In this document: positions 43,127 through 55,860 of the stretch, one piece after another
Position numbering within the stretch: the stretch's first letter is position 1
Layout of the letters: the number at the start of each line of letters is the position of its first letter
NCBI GenBank assembly: GCA_039707655.1
Contig: CM077676.1
Location: 184,012,936 to 184,076,935, forward strand
Source: Elymus sibiricus
Taxonomy: Eukaryota; Streptophyta; Magnoliopsida; Poales; Poaceae
DNA length: 64,000 nt
Direction: 5' to 3'
Program-made: the position numbers and the translations under genes
The notes under the pieces: generated by a model
Database searches by the model: none
Told to the model about the DNA's origin: nothing
The model's input: the letters and a program-made list of their open reading frames with translations, nothing else

Positions 43127-45172
43127 ACCAGTGCCCGTCAATGGCAAAAGCTATACCACAAGCATTCCCAAATACCGTCCACAAGCTATGCCGTTGGCAC
43201 ATCCTCAAGAAGTTCAAGGAATACCTTGCGTTGCTGTACAAAAAGTATACAACATTCAAAGAGGAGTTGACATCTATCTTAAACTGGCCGCTAATGCCAA
43301 CATAGTTTGAAGCTGCCTGGGCTGCACTCGTGCAGAAGTACAACCTGCAGAACGACCCGATGATGATGCAGCTGTGGAGCGATAGGAAAATGTGGATATC
43401 AACATATTACAAGAACATTTTCTGTGCTAGAATGACTTCGACACACCGAAGCGAGAGCATGAATCACGTGCTCAAGAGAGGGTTTGTCAAGGGGACACAG
43501 AACCTACACAAGTTTGCTAGGCGGGTAAATGCTTGCATACAAACTCGGTTGCAGAAGGAGAACGAGCAAACGATGGCCAGCATGGTATTAAGACAAAAAA
43601 ACCCTCCTATTCTGACTTCCTTGAACATGTGCACTTGGTATTTAAATGAAATCGATGACTCTGCTCGACTAACCTCTTATTTTTTGACATGTGCAGAGCA
43701 ATCCAGTGACAAAACAACTTACGGCTATGAGGAAGACATGGCTATCAAGTACACGAGAGCCGTATACAGCGAGATGAGGGATAGGATGAGAAAGAGCACG
43801 TTGTTCCGTGCAAAGAAAACAGCAGAGAAAAATAAGTACCTTGTGTACTACCACAACAAGGGTGACAATGATGAGGAAAGAAGGTTTGCCTGGTCAAAGC
43901 ATGAATTCCAGGTTGTAGCTGACCCAGAGAATGAAATATATGAGTGTGAATGCAAGCTTTGGACACACACAGGTGAGCTGAAAAACAAACTAATTAAATA
44001 GATAAACTAGTAGTATGATATCACTATATGGAACTCATTGCTGGCTCACAAACAATGTATTCTGCATTCATCACAATGCAGGTCTGTTCTGCCTTCACAT
44101 AATGAACATTCTGGACTACCTGAGGGCTGACAAATTTCCAGACAAGTATATCCTAAAACGGTACACAAAGACTGCAAAATCACAACCCACATTTGATACA
44201 AGGGACTACAACACAATAGCATCGGATGGCAGCTCAAAACTCTCCAAGCAAGACATCCTTCTGCAGCTAAATTTGAATGTTAACAAGAAAGCAATAAGAT
44301 GTGAACAACAATACGACAGAGCCTTCTATGTTCTCAAGAGGCTCGTAGAAGAACTTGACGCCATACATTTAGCAAATCAAAGAGATGCTGACGAAAGAAT
44401 GGCTGAAGAGGATGCTGAAATTGAAGATGACCTTGCTTATTATGAAGCTGAAATGCTCCAAACCGCTGCTCAAGCCGATCAATGCAAGGAGGGTGTGGGC
44501 CAATTAATGCAGCAGCATAACCAACAACACCATCAGCAAGGGATGATGAAACCACCGTTGTACTCTGAAACAAAGGGTAGGAAGAAACAATCTGCAGCAA
44601 AGAAAAGTGAACAGAGAGCTCAAATAAAGGCACCACCTGTAGATAGAGTGGTCAAGCTGGATGAGAATGGAGTGCCACTTGGACAAAGGCAATGCAGTGT
44701 ATGCAAACTGGTTGCAGGACACAACAAACTGACTTGTCCAACACTTTTAGAAAGAAACGATGCCGAGGAGGTCAAGCAACCCAAAGTTCAAAAACAGCAA
44801 CCCAAAGTCCAAAAACAAAACAAGGGACCACACCCAGAGAAAGCTAGCAGCAGGCTTTGTAGCATATGCAAGGAATATGCTCCACACAATGCACGAACAT
44901 ATCCGAAGCGCGGAGAAGAAGCTGAAAAGAGAAGTCAAAAGCCAGAAAAGAAACAGAAAGCAAAACCTAGAGCCAGCATCAAGAAAGTGGTGGAAGATGA
45001 AGATGAGCAAGACTTTGAAGACGAGGACGAGGAAGAAGAAGATGAAGACATCATCGAAGAAGAGGAAGACGAAGAGGAAGATGAAGAGGCAGAGGAAGAG
45101 GAAGAGGTACATGTCAAACATAAACCACAAGCAGCAAAGCCTAGGAGGAGCGCAAGGCCGATGAACAATTAG

Positions 45173-46445
45173 ACTAGGTCGATTAAACAAAGCAAACTTA
45201 TGTCATGTCAGTATCTATTATGTTATTCCACTATTGAATAGTATGTTTGGAGAAGTTCAAAGTAAGCACACTGTAGAAGTTTCAAAGTAATTATACTGTA
45301 CAAGTTCAAGTAAGCTTACTGTAGAAGTTCTGGTATAATATGAGAGGAGGTGCTGGTGCTGTATTACAAAAAAGAGCAAGCAGGAATAAAGAATAAACTA
45401 TGAAGTTCAAGTAAGCTTACTATAGAAGTTCTGGTATGATATGAGAGGAGGTGCTGGTGCTGTATTACAAAAAAGAGCAAGCAGGAATAAAGAAAACTAT
45501 GAACTTCAAGTAAGCTTACTGTAGAAGTTCTGGTATAATATGAGAGGAGGTGCTGGTGCTGTATTTCATAAAACAGCAAGCAGGAAAAAAATAAACTATG
45601 AAGTTCAAGTAAGCTTACTGTAGAAGTTCTGGTATAATATGAGAGGAGGTGCTGGTGCTGTATTACAAAAAAGAGCAAGCAGGAATAAATAATAAACTAT
45701 GAAGTTCAAGTAAGCTTACTATAGAAGTTCTGGCATAATAATCGAATAATCGATGTAGCAAAAATATGCTTGACAAATAAGTATTGCCGTATAAACTAAG
45801 TTTGTAAGCCAAAGGCGACGCGTGCAGTTATGAAGTTCTATTTGGATACCTGGAGAAGTTCACCTAGAATGCCGACAAGATAAAGAAACATAAAGGAGTG
45901 TATGAGAATATTTTTACACGAAGTTCTAGTTGAAAACTATTCGCAGTTCAAGAATTACAAAAAAGGACATATAGCTTCTATGCAAAAGGCTACATTTTGA
46001 ATGAGTTGAAAAATAATAAATACATTTTACAACACAAAAAATCTCTCCATCTTAAACCAACAGTTCAGCCAAATCTCAAGTAGAAGTTCAAGTGCATATG
46101 GTTAGGCAAAACAAAACAACACTGGATTCTGTGGACAAAAAACTCTCTCCACATTAAACCAGCAGTTCAGCCAGAACACAGGCAGAAGTTCAAGTTCATA
46201 TGTTGGGGCAAAAGAAACCACACTGGATTACTGAAACCATGCAATACATTGAAATTCACAAACCAAACATACTTGATTCCAGATACATTTGTCCTCAATA
46301 ACATAAAAACAGTGCTGCAGCTATAGATACACAAATTACTAAACCATTCTTACACAGCTCATGCAACTAAATCGTTCCAATCATTATCAAACCAACTCTT
46401 TACGAAATCAAATCTACACTAAACCAATGTTTCTACGCGCAGAAT
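45173..46445. other. Spacer between the two convergent MULE genes
   Basis: 1.27 kb with no gene. Contains the tandem 100-bp array (45301-45735), further GAAGTTC copies to 46190 and presumably both polyadenylation regions (AATAAA-like words near 45381 and 46015). An ORF on the minus strand across the array only reflects the repeat. Confidence 0.6.
45301..45735. repeat. Tandem array, four and a part units of about 100 bp
   Basis: The units begin GTAGAAGTTCTGGTATAATA near 45322, 45423, 45522, 45621 and 45722 (periods 101, 99, 99 and 101). Each unit carries two GAAGTTC-type words and GGAGGTGCTGGTGCTG. Units are about 95% alike. Confidence 0.88.
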
Positions 46446-46696
46446 TCACGGGCCCAAGGACTGGATCTCAGCTGGAAGCTCTCCACGCACAATTTCATTC
46501 TTCTCGCTGAAGACTAGAGTGTGCATGTACTCGGCCTTCCAGTCATCTACAGCAGCTTGCAAACAAAAGAATGAACAATCAAAAAAAGAGTAAAGGATAA
46601 AAGTAAGAACACAAACTAAAGTACAGCAGGAGCGTGTCGGCAAAAACAAAATAAAACATGAAAAGATGATGAGACAAGAATAAGGAGAAAACATAC

Positions 46697-47888
46697 TTCC
46701 ACATCACCAAAATCTTCGACAAGCTCATCGCCATCATATATAGAGAAGAACTTCACGCAGAAGAAACCACACTCATTATTCCCTTGCTTTGGAACATCAA
46801 CAAAAGCCGACCTCTTTGCAATAGTCGGCCAGTTTGGCTGCTTGCTCGCTTTGTACTCAGCCTTGCCGTGCACCTCCTCCAGCAACCCAACGAATCTCTT
46901 GAACTGCCAGACATGACAAATACGATAAAATCAAAAACATCTTAAACAAATAGCTAAGTTCAGGTACATAAACTGACACTTGCATAAAATCCAACTAAAA
47001 GATATCAGAAGTTCAACTGTCAAATGATAATCAGTTCAAGCACACAACTTTGAAGCAGTATTACCAACCATAGATAAAAATGTTTGTCAAAGGAAGGCAG
47101 AATAAAATTCAGGACAAAAAAGCCAATGATGGGAGGTTCAGACTAAGAAAACTCACGATATTTGCGCAGTCTTCGTGGAAACTTGTTCGTCAAAGTCCCT
47201 TGTTAGAGTAAGGAAGTGAATCAAGGATGTCAATGCTCCCACAATATCTATTCAGCACATACACATTGTAGTGCGCTAATTTATTAATGGGCTTGAAAAA
47301 TGGCATAAAAACCTGCCGAGATTGAAAAAATGGAGAACACAAACTATAAACCATAAGTAATGAACAACTGAGATGAACAAAAACTTCTTGAAAAACTCAG
47401 CAAAAGGATATACATTATTAAAAAGCAAGAGTTATGAAAACCTAACCAGCTTTGCATTAAGAAGGTCTTCTTCCTCACGAACAAACATTCGGAACATTCC
47501 AGCCGATTTTTTTTGCATCGAATTTTGGAATTGATGCACCAAAAAAATCATACTCTAGGCAGTACTGCATCACAAACACACCATCAACAAAATTAAGAAC
47601 TCAAAAATCATGACAAATAAAAACACCTCACAATACCACTTAACCAAAACTAGTGCAAAATAGGGAGATAGCATTACAAAAACAAAAACCTGTATGAAGT
47701 AGGGACTCAGAACAACCCTATCAGCACAAGAGAAGATCTCAGAGGTCTCCGGCTTATCCTTCCACTGGTTTATGAGAAAGTCCATTACGTCTCCTTCCAT
47801 CTGCTGCCCTTCACCGAAAAGAGTATGAAGGACACGTCCAGTGAGGTCAATCACATTGCCAGGGAGACTAAACATGTAGTAGGTTGTC
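46697..47888 (-). other. Ulp1 (C48) protease domain 2
   Basis: Exons 47888-47690 (VVLSPYFIQ end), 47564-47450, 47312-47160 and 46903-46697. Catalytic residues: His in LAHYNVYVLN, Asp in IDILDSLPYS, Gln in VDVPKQGNN, Cys in ECGFFCVKFF. One extra A in a poly-A run near 47520 and one extra base near 47205 break the frame. It differs strongly from domain 1, so this is not a recent duplication. Confidence 0.75.
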
Positions 47889-48942
47889 CTGCAGAATAAA
47901 AGGATGGGAAAATATTAGAAGCGCAACTACAAGAGAAAGAGAAGAGAAAGAAAATGAAGAGAAGTTCATCACAACAGAAGTTCACATAAGAGCATGTCAG
48001 GGAGCAAACAGAAGAAGAAAACTCACTCAAAATACTTCTTTAGACCATCTTCACTAAGCACAAACTCTTTCAACCTTCGGGCCTCAGATAGGTGAGGGTA
48101 ACTGTATTTCTTTTGGGGACGGACAGCAGAACGCCACTTCATAGGCAATCTTGCTGCTCTCTTTGAGGAAGTTATGTTTCCAGACTCAAGTGCCGGATTC
48201 CTCCTGGCGATGACAACATTCTTCCCACCTCTCCCAACAATAGTAGCAGCAGCAGATTTACCCTTCCTCATGCCAGCAATCTTCTCGAAATCATCATCTG
48301 ATGAAATCTCTTCAGCTTGGACTGCATCCACCTTCCCAGTGCAAGGGGTCTTTGGAGCGGCACTCCCTGGAGCTTTTGACACTCGAATACGGACAGGCTG
48401 CTTGCCCACCTTGGAAGGAACAAGGGTTCGAGCACTCTCATCATGTTTTGGACTTGTACTCATCGATTCCTCCTTAGGCTGGTATTCCTGTGTCCCGAGG
48501 AATGCGTAATGGTAGTCGGTCAAGTCCAACTGCTCCACTGTCATAAAAAAAAGACCATTAAAAAAACTGAAGTTCAGGTACAACACAATGTACAGTCCAA
48601 CAAATATAGATGACATGATTACTACTCAAGTTCAGCTACCAAAAATAAAGATCTTCATCTCAAAAGAATGTGTTGCATTTAAAAACTAATGAAGTTCAGG
48701 TACAACCCAAGGCACAGTTCTAGATAAGCTGTTGACATGAAAACCATTCAAGTTCAGCTACCAAAACATAAGAATGTATAATCTCTGAAGTTCTTGTACA
48801 ATAAAAGCTGCAGTCCAAGGAAGTAATTACAGGAAAAACTACTAAAACAAAATATACAAGCAAATAAACGACAATGAATCAGGTCACAAATTAGCAAAAG
48901 AGAGATAAAAAGTAGCAAAAAACTCTAAGTTTCAAGACTTAC

Positions 48943-50028
48943 GTGTATAGAAGGCAAACAGATCCTTGAAATCTATTTCAAACAAGTTATAAGAAGCAAT
49001 TGAGTACAACCATGTCTTCCTAATATCCAAGATATTCTCATGAGAATAGTTTGCAAGAACCCCATTATGAAACGAATTAACATTCGTAAGCATGAAGAAT
49101 CCGCAGTCGATACTGCCATCAAACAAAAGAACAGTGTGAAAACAAAGAAAGCCAAAGCATAACAAGACGTTGCAGCTTACGTACTCCTACAAAAGAACAA
49201 AAGTAATAGAGAGAAAGTGGAACTCATACTTGTTATTCTGTTGGGGGACATCAATCCAATCCAAAGGGAAGTGGTCAATAGAAACTGGACTGAAGGGTGT
49301 CTCCCTGTCATTGCTGGCATCACTCCAAAGCTTCTTGATGTTATTAGTCATCCGCCGAAAGAGGCGCACCGCACATTCATCACTTGGTCCATAGTAGGAG
49401 TCGAGAAGCAGAAACCTTTCAGCCTTCAAGTCAAGAAATATAGAAACCCAATGACCAACACCACCCATGTGAGCAGGAATTTCAGGTGGGTCAAAAGTAG
49501 GGAAAATAACCTGACGCAAGATAAACACACAATCATTAAAACTGATATTAATATCAAGAGCACAAAATAAAACATTAAAAACAGAGAGGATCACAGTGGA
49601 AAAAAATATAGAGACAAGTACAAAATATTGCTTACACAATCATGCGCATCCATGCTATCTGGACCAGTCGCTTTGAAATACTTCCTCACACGGGAATCAA
49701 ATTGCCCTCTGTAAATCTTGTCCTAAGATAATGCAGATAACAGCAAAATAACACATAAGGGGCAACAAAAGAGGTACATATGAAATACAATGAGACCGAC
49801 AAGTTTAAACTAATTTGGTAAAGAACAACAGAAAGGAAAATACTATAGGGTTGACTTACACAAACCCAATACGGCAGGATGAGCTTGTCTGACCCCTAGT
49901 ATTTGGCACGTAGAATATACAGGGCAACCTCGGCGACAGAAGATCGAAGCATTTCACGAGAAGAAAAAGACGATGCGTCATCTTCAACAGTAGCTTCACA
50001 CTCATTGTTTCGGAACATAACCTTTGAT
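48943..50028 (-). other. Ulp1 (C48) protease domain 1
   Basis: Spread over exons 50028-49860, 49722-49636, 49510-49230 and 49112-48943. The complete catalytic set is visible: His in GHWVSIFLDL, Asp in FLLLDSYYG, Gln in DVPQQNN and, after splicing, Cys in IDCGFFMLTN. Spacing fits a C48 peptidase. A TAG near 49895 lies upstream of the core. Confidence 0.78.
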
Positions 50029-53000
50029 CTAAAACAGAAAACAATGGCATTATATTCTATGTGTGCTTTAATAACAACTAGAGAGTACAAACAAAAGAAA
50101 GTCAAGAAGTTCAGCATTAGAAAGTCAAGAAGTTCAACTACATAACCACAGGCAGTACATAAGTTAGATGCACATAAATTCTGACCGACTGGACTCACCT
50201 CTTAGAACGATCATTCTTAAGCCTAGTTACACTGAAATAAAAGTCATCAACCTTCTTTCCGACGACAGCAAGTTCACTATCTGCTCAGCAAAAGAATAGA
50301 AAATAAGAGCAAGATACAAAACATACATATATATAAACGATTTCCGGTATGGGAAAAGCAATACAACACATAGACACAAGTGTTCCCTGAAAATTAAGGG
50401 ATTCCCATGCACACAACTAACAAAAATCAGATTCAAACACATAGATCATGACAGGTGCTACAAACTACACAAACACATCTCAGCTGCTACACCAAAAGAG
50501 AACCCACAGGATTAAAAACATCACAACCCATGCAGTACACACCTTCCACCTACATAAAAACAACTGCACTTCACTTTATTTACAATCACATGACAAAGGA
50601 CAAACCAGAAGTTCAACTTGTACCACACAGACAATACATAGGGATATCAAACAGGCAAACCAAAAACAAAAGGGATGGGGATGGGGAAAGAAGAGAGAAG
50701 CATGCTCCTCTCTTTATGGATTCTTGCCTAAACCAGTAGCAGCACTGGAAAGATCATCCTCCTTTCCCAAACTATCACTTTCAGCTTCTGAATCATCGCC
50801 ATCTCTAGTAGACATTGCAATATCGTCTTCAAGTACACCAGTAGCAGCTGGAGAATCTGAAACAACAAAAACTGTTGGTTGTGCTGCAGTAGGAGGAGCT
50901 GGAGAATCAGCATCAAGAACCACTGATGGCTCGGCTGCAGGAGACTTCGCCGGCCCTGCATGAGCACTACCAGTCTCGACAGCAGCCTCAATAGAATCTT
51001 TCTCAAAAATGCTAGCTCCAGCTGACTTGCCCTGCTCAGCATCAGAAACCCCATCACCAATGGACGACTGAGGTTCAGTTCGATCCAGCCCATCGGAGCA
51101 GCCAATGCCTAATACATCCTTCTTTGCAAGCTTCTCTGAAGCAACACTAACATCGTCATTCTGCAGCAAGAACAAAACTCAATAAAAATGGGCACATAGC
51201 AAAAAAAATACAAGCAGTAAAAGAAAAAGGAAACAAATGGACAAGAAAAATGATACCTTAGGATCACTGCCATGAACCACATCAACAAACAAATCACTTG
51301 CAGGAGCAGATTCATGCAGAGGGACAGTTGCACTTTCAGGTAAAATATCATCATCATCCCTAACACCATCAACAACAGCCTACAAAAATCATAGAAAACA
51401 TGAGAATAAAAAGACTTGATAGGCTACGAAGAACAATGCGTAATTAGGAGAAGTTCACATTAACTAAATAAAGAAGGTCAGCTATGACCACTGACACATG
51501 AAGGAAGTCCAAAGACAGTAAACATAGAAGGTCAGATAACAAACACTAACATACAAAGGAAAAAGTCCAGTTATGGAAAACAAAGAAGTTCAGATACTGT
51601 AGCCATAGAAGTTCAGATTCTGTAAACAAAGAAGGTCAGCTATGAAACACTAATACTGAAAAAAGAAGTTCAGAATACATGAAATCAAGAAGGGTCACCT
51701 ATGACAAAACAATAATAACTGAAAGCTAACACTGAACATTAATTCAAAGAACTATCAAAGTCAACAAAACAAACCTCTTCAGTACGCTCCTCGTTGCCTC
51801 CTTCACGACCCAAACGAACAGAATCTTGCCTCTCAATCCGACTCACGTAAACACTAGCCTCATCTTCAAAAGGCTTGCAACGAGCATCCTGCATTTCCTT
51901 GAACAGTCCAAAGCTAGTCCGGAGGTGGACCGTGCTCTGACGAAGCTCAGCAAGAATTTTAGCTTCAATTGACAAAGCCTCCTTCAAAGACTCCGCATCA
52001 AAACCATGACCGGGAGGAAGAATCCCGTCGACACGACTAAGATGCTCAACAGTTGTCGGAACACGGGGAATCTCCCCACAAACAGTGTCCAGAAGACCAT
52101 CAATCCTACCAAGGGAAACACTGGCAGCATCATAGAAACCCTTAGCAGACTCAGAAGAAATGCCAGCTGCAGCATTCACATGGGCAGAAGAACCTCCAGG
52201 ATCTACAGGGGGAGCACCAGTGTTGACATCCTGGGAGCATTCAATTCTTGGGGCAGCTTCACTCCCAATACCGGTGGCACGAGGCATAGTAAGAACAGGA
52301 CGTTGGATATGCCTAAAGAACACAACCTCAGCCTGTGTCTTCCACTACATGCAAATAAAAGTCAACGGGTCAAAAAATAATGAAGGGACATGAAACAATA
52401 CTTAAGACAATATCAGAAGTTCAAGTTAAACTATACAGGAAAGAATGATGCATAATAAGACTCACAGGCAGTTTCCCAAACACCTAGTTGGCTGGGTCAT
52501 CATCACCCTTCTTAACCAAGTCAGCTGCAGCAATCTTAGATAGCTTGGCCTGGTCCATGAAATTGATGCGTGGAGTTCTCAAATCAACAACAGGCTTCTT
52601 GCCAAGGATAAGGCAGTCCAGATACATAAGAAGCGGCGCAATGCCACAGCCTGTAACAGCTTTTCCCCTGCTAGTCCCTTCTTGATACCTAATTACAGCC
52701 CTTCAAAGATCATCAACAAGCAACTGGCAATAGTCCATATTTGCCATATCTTCAGAAACAAGATCGTCAGCCATTGCTGCCTCCCTGGAAACCCATGTAG
52801 ACGTACCAGGAATAACAACCTTCATGAAAAGAATCAGGTAAAACACCTGCAGAGCCAAATCATCTTTCTTGTCATCCTTCACAAGATCCTTGAGGATCTT
52901 CCACAGATCCTTTGTCTTGATATCATCACTCCTCTTATAGCCAAGTTTGGCCTTCAGCCTCATAACTGCGTCATCGAATCCATCCTCTGAGGGCCTAGGA

Positions 53001-53419
53001 GGGGTACGATCACCTTGAGGGAAACCAAAAAGATGGTGAACAACATCACTTGTAATACGCAAATTCTTATTTGCCTCGCCCATGTCTAGAATCATAGTTG
53101 AAGGGTCAATCTTGGTGTAGATGTGGCCCATCAAGGGATGAGAAATGTTCGAATCAATCTTCCAATCAAACACAACACCAAAACCATGCTTGACAACCCT
53201 CTCCTTGTGCCTAGGCTGTAGCAATTTTGCGCACACCTTCACCTCTTTCAGTGAGCAACGAACAGTCTTGTTAAAACGTTTCGCATCGTCTTCTCCTTCA
53301 ACAACTCCTTCCACTGCTTTGCTTCCTCTTTTCCTTCTCACAGGCCTCTTCACTAGCTCATACTGCAAAAAATGCAATAGAAGAAAACATGGCAGAACAA
53401 TGTGTTAAACAAAATAAAC

Positions 53420-53870
53420 CAGAAGTTCAGTAATGCTGAACAAGGAAGAACTACATAAGCAAATAGAGCATGGCCAAAAAAATGTATAGCAATGTATATA
53501 GCAGAAGTTCAACCATGTATAACAAGGCAGTTCAATCGTGTATATCCAGAAGTTCTGCTCTTTTTCCATGTTAACAATAATATACCAGAAGTTCAACAAT
53601 GTAAAACTAGGCAGCACAACCATGTATAACCAGAAGTTCAACTGTTTTTACATGTTAACAATAATATACCAGAAGTTCAACAATGTAAAACAAGGTAGTG
53701 CAAACCATGTATAACCAGAAGTTCAACAATGTAGAACTTCTGGTTGCATATACCAGAAGTTCAACAATGCAGAACAAGGCAGTTCAAGCATGTATAACCA
53801 GAAGTTCAACTGTTTCCCATGTTAACAATAATATACCAGAAATTCAACAATGTAGGACAAGGCAGTACTA
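53420..53870. repeat. Semi-tandem GAAGTTCAAC units in a Ulp1-gene intron
   Basis: The intron 53363-53969 is filled with variants of ACCAGAAGTTCAACAATGTA and AACAAGGCAGTTCAA, about ten copies in 450 bp, with one inverted copy (AGAACTTCTGG at 53733). This is the densest block of the heptamer. Confidence 0.8.
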
Positions 53871-55860
53871 CATACAAAAATATAGAGCATGCAGACAAAA
53901 CAACTAAAGAAAAATAAAAATATTAACATAAGGAACAAAAAACAACAATAAAATATAACAGATTCATACCTGATCAGCACCTTCATCATCAGCATCCGCA
54001 TCATCAGCGTCGAAATCAACATCATCCTGGCCATCTGCATTAACATGAGAACGCTTCTTGCAACCCTTGTTAACCTTTGCCGGCCCACCCTTGTGCTTAA
54101 CGCCACATTTCTTGCCCTTCCCAGATACACCAGCACCAAGCGGAGACGGTGTAGGCTTCGCACAGCCAAGAACACGAGGACTACGACATGGGGTAACTGC
54201 AGCAGCTTGACCACTAATTTCAGGAAGTTCAACTACACTTGGGCTTGCAACCTTAGAAACACGTGGGCTCCTCCGAGGAGTAACTTCACCAACGAGATGC
54301 TTCTTCACTACGGTCCGCTTGAATTTCTTCTTCACAGGAACAACCATGTTATCACTGGCACGCGCCACGTCTTCTTCAGCACTAGACACATGCCCAAGCG
54401 TGGGCTCAGCAACATCACCAGATTCAGAAACATTAGAACCTTTCTCTAGGCGGGCCACCTTCTTCCTCTCGAAGGCTTCTAGCTTTTTCCTCTTGCGTTC
54501 ATCCTCTAGAAGAAGATACAGAGGCACATCATCAGCTTGTGTGACAGGTTCAGTGCCATCAACGGATTGGGACCGCGTCTCTGACAACTGAAGAGAGCAC
54601 AAAGGCTCCTCAATGGGATTGCAATCTTCAGCTGATGGAGCCACCTGCTCAGCCTCAGCAGTCTTCTCAGCACCACCCAAGTCAGATAGAACTGACAACT
54701 GAAGAGAGCACAAAGGCTCCTGAATGGGATCGCAATCTTCAACTGATGGAGCCCCCTGCTTAGCCTCAGCAGTGTTATCTGCCCCACCCAAGTCAGATAG
54801 AACATTGTTGATGTTATTAACAGCTTCCTCCTCTCTGGATGCATCTGCAAAACCAACACAAAAACAAAACAAAAGGAAAAGAGTCAGGAACAAATACAAA
54901 GCACACGATAAGAACAAGTTCAAAAACATGGCTATAGAATTAAAAAAATAAAAGGAGTTGCACATACTAGGTGAAGCAAGAGCTGCAGAAGCAAGATCTG
55001 TGAGGTTTAAATTTTTCTCAAGACTGCAAGCAACCTCAGCAATTACACTCAAAGGGACAATAGGTGATTTAGCGGCACCAGATTTTGGAACATCGGCATT
55101 AACTTCTGAAGCTCCATCTTGATCACAGGCAGTTTTTTCAGAATTATTAAATTCATCACCAACTACAAAAAGTTAAAAAAGGCAGCTGAGTTTTAATCCA
55201 ACACAGAAAATGGCCTTAGAAATGAAAACACAAAGCCTAAGATACATACAAAAAATATAACAAAGTAGACCAAAGGCAGTACTACATAAACAAGATGGAG
55301 CATGAGAAAAACAATACGTAACAATGAATATTCAGAAGTTCAACAATACCTAACAAATCAGTAAAACAATGCACAAACAGAAGTTCAACTAAATTTCATG
55401 ATAAATAAATAAATAAAACCAGAAGTTCAACTTTGTGACCCAAGGCAGTACTACATAAAAAAGATGGAGCATGAGCAAAACAATCTATGTCACTCAATAG
55501 CCACAAGTTCAGCAATGTATAACAATGTACAACCACAAAGCCAAACTACTTTTCATTACCATGAAAATGATAACACAAATACAAAGATATACACTAAACA
55601 TAAAACATTGGGAAGTCCAAACACACTTGATGAGATAGTTCATTGGTAATTCCATCAAAAATCCACTAAGGCACACTCTGCTAACTTCAACTAAGAGTAA
55701 AATGCATACACATCAACTATGTAAGAAGTTCACACTGTCAAACAAGGGCAGTTCAACATGACAACCAAGTGAAGATCAGGGCAGCCATATAAAAGAAAAC
55801 TCCTATTTATAAGACAAGATGCATATACATATACATACCTGAAGAAGGTTCTGAAGCCAT

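Larger units (their letters stand above)
30756..45172 (+). pseudogene. FAR1/MULE-type transposase, seven exons, interrupted by Angela
   Basis: The exon model 30756-30911, 31022-31144, 31776-32477, 32606-33099, 33199-33553 joined to 42592-42619, 43127-43972 and 44082-45172 has GT/AG borders throughout and keeps one frame (about 1,264 codons). Domains: a Gln/Pro region with WVTP repeats (31890-32005); a FAR1-type DNA-binding domain (exon 4, FYNRYARHAGFGIRK to HNHHH); a MULE DDE core with Asp in FDATYK (33395-33397), Asp in TDQCPSM (split codon 42619/43127) and Glu in HRSESMN (43453-43455); a SWIM zinc finger (CEC...FCLH); one CX2CX5HX4C knuckle; and a very acidic tail. It should bind the transposon ends and cut them. 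Damage: a TAG at 43303-43305 and the Angela insertion in exon 5. Before these it looks complete. Confidence 0.82.
46446..55860 (-). pseudogene. Twin-Ulp1 gene of the MULE, about 15 exons, broken
   Basis: Start ATG at 55858-55860 (MASEPSS, donor GTATGT), then exons 55162-54968, 54844-53970, 53362-52466, 52344-51775, about 51380-51257, 51161-50716, 50280-50206, 50028-49860, 49722-49636, 49510-49230, 49112-48943, 48537-48027, 47888-47690, 47564-47450, 47312-47160, 46903-46697 and 46557-46446. Parts: an acidic, Lys-rich N-terminus; a DUF1985-like domain typical of plant Ulp1 transposon proteins (53362-52466, KHGFGVVFDWKID, LRITSDVVHHLFGFPQG); a helical linker; Ulp1 domain 1; a linker; and Ulp1 domain 2. 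Such peptidases cut SUMO-like tails; their role in transposition is unknown. Damage: stops near 52703, 52490, 50714 and 49895, and frameshifts near 47520 and 47205. It could be two adjacent genes split near 50714. The exon map is by eye. Confidence 0.65.

Noticed and set aside
45364..45678. Minus-strand 104-codon repetitive protein
   Set aside because: Exists only because the 100-bp tandem array stays open in one frame; no start context or homology.
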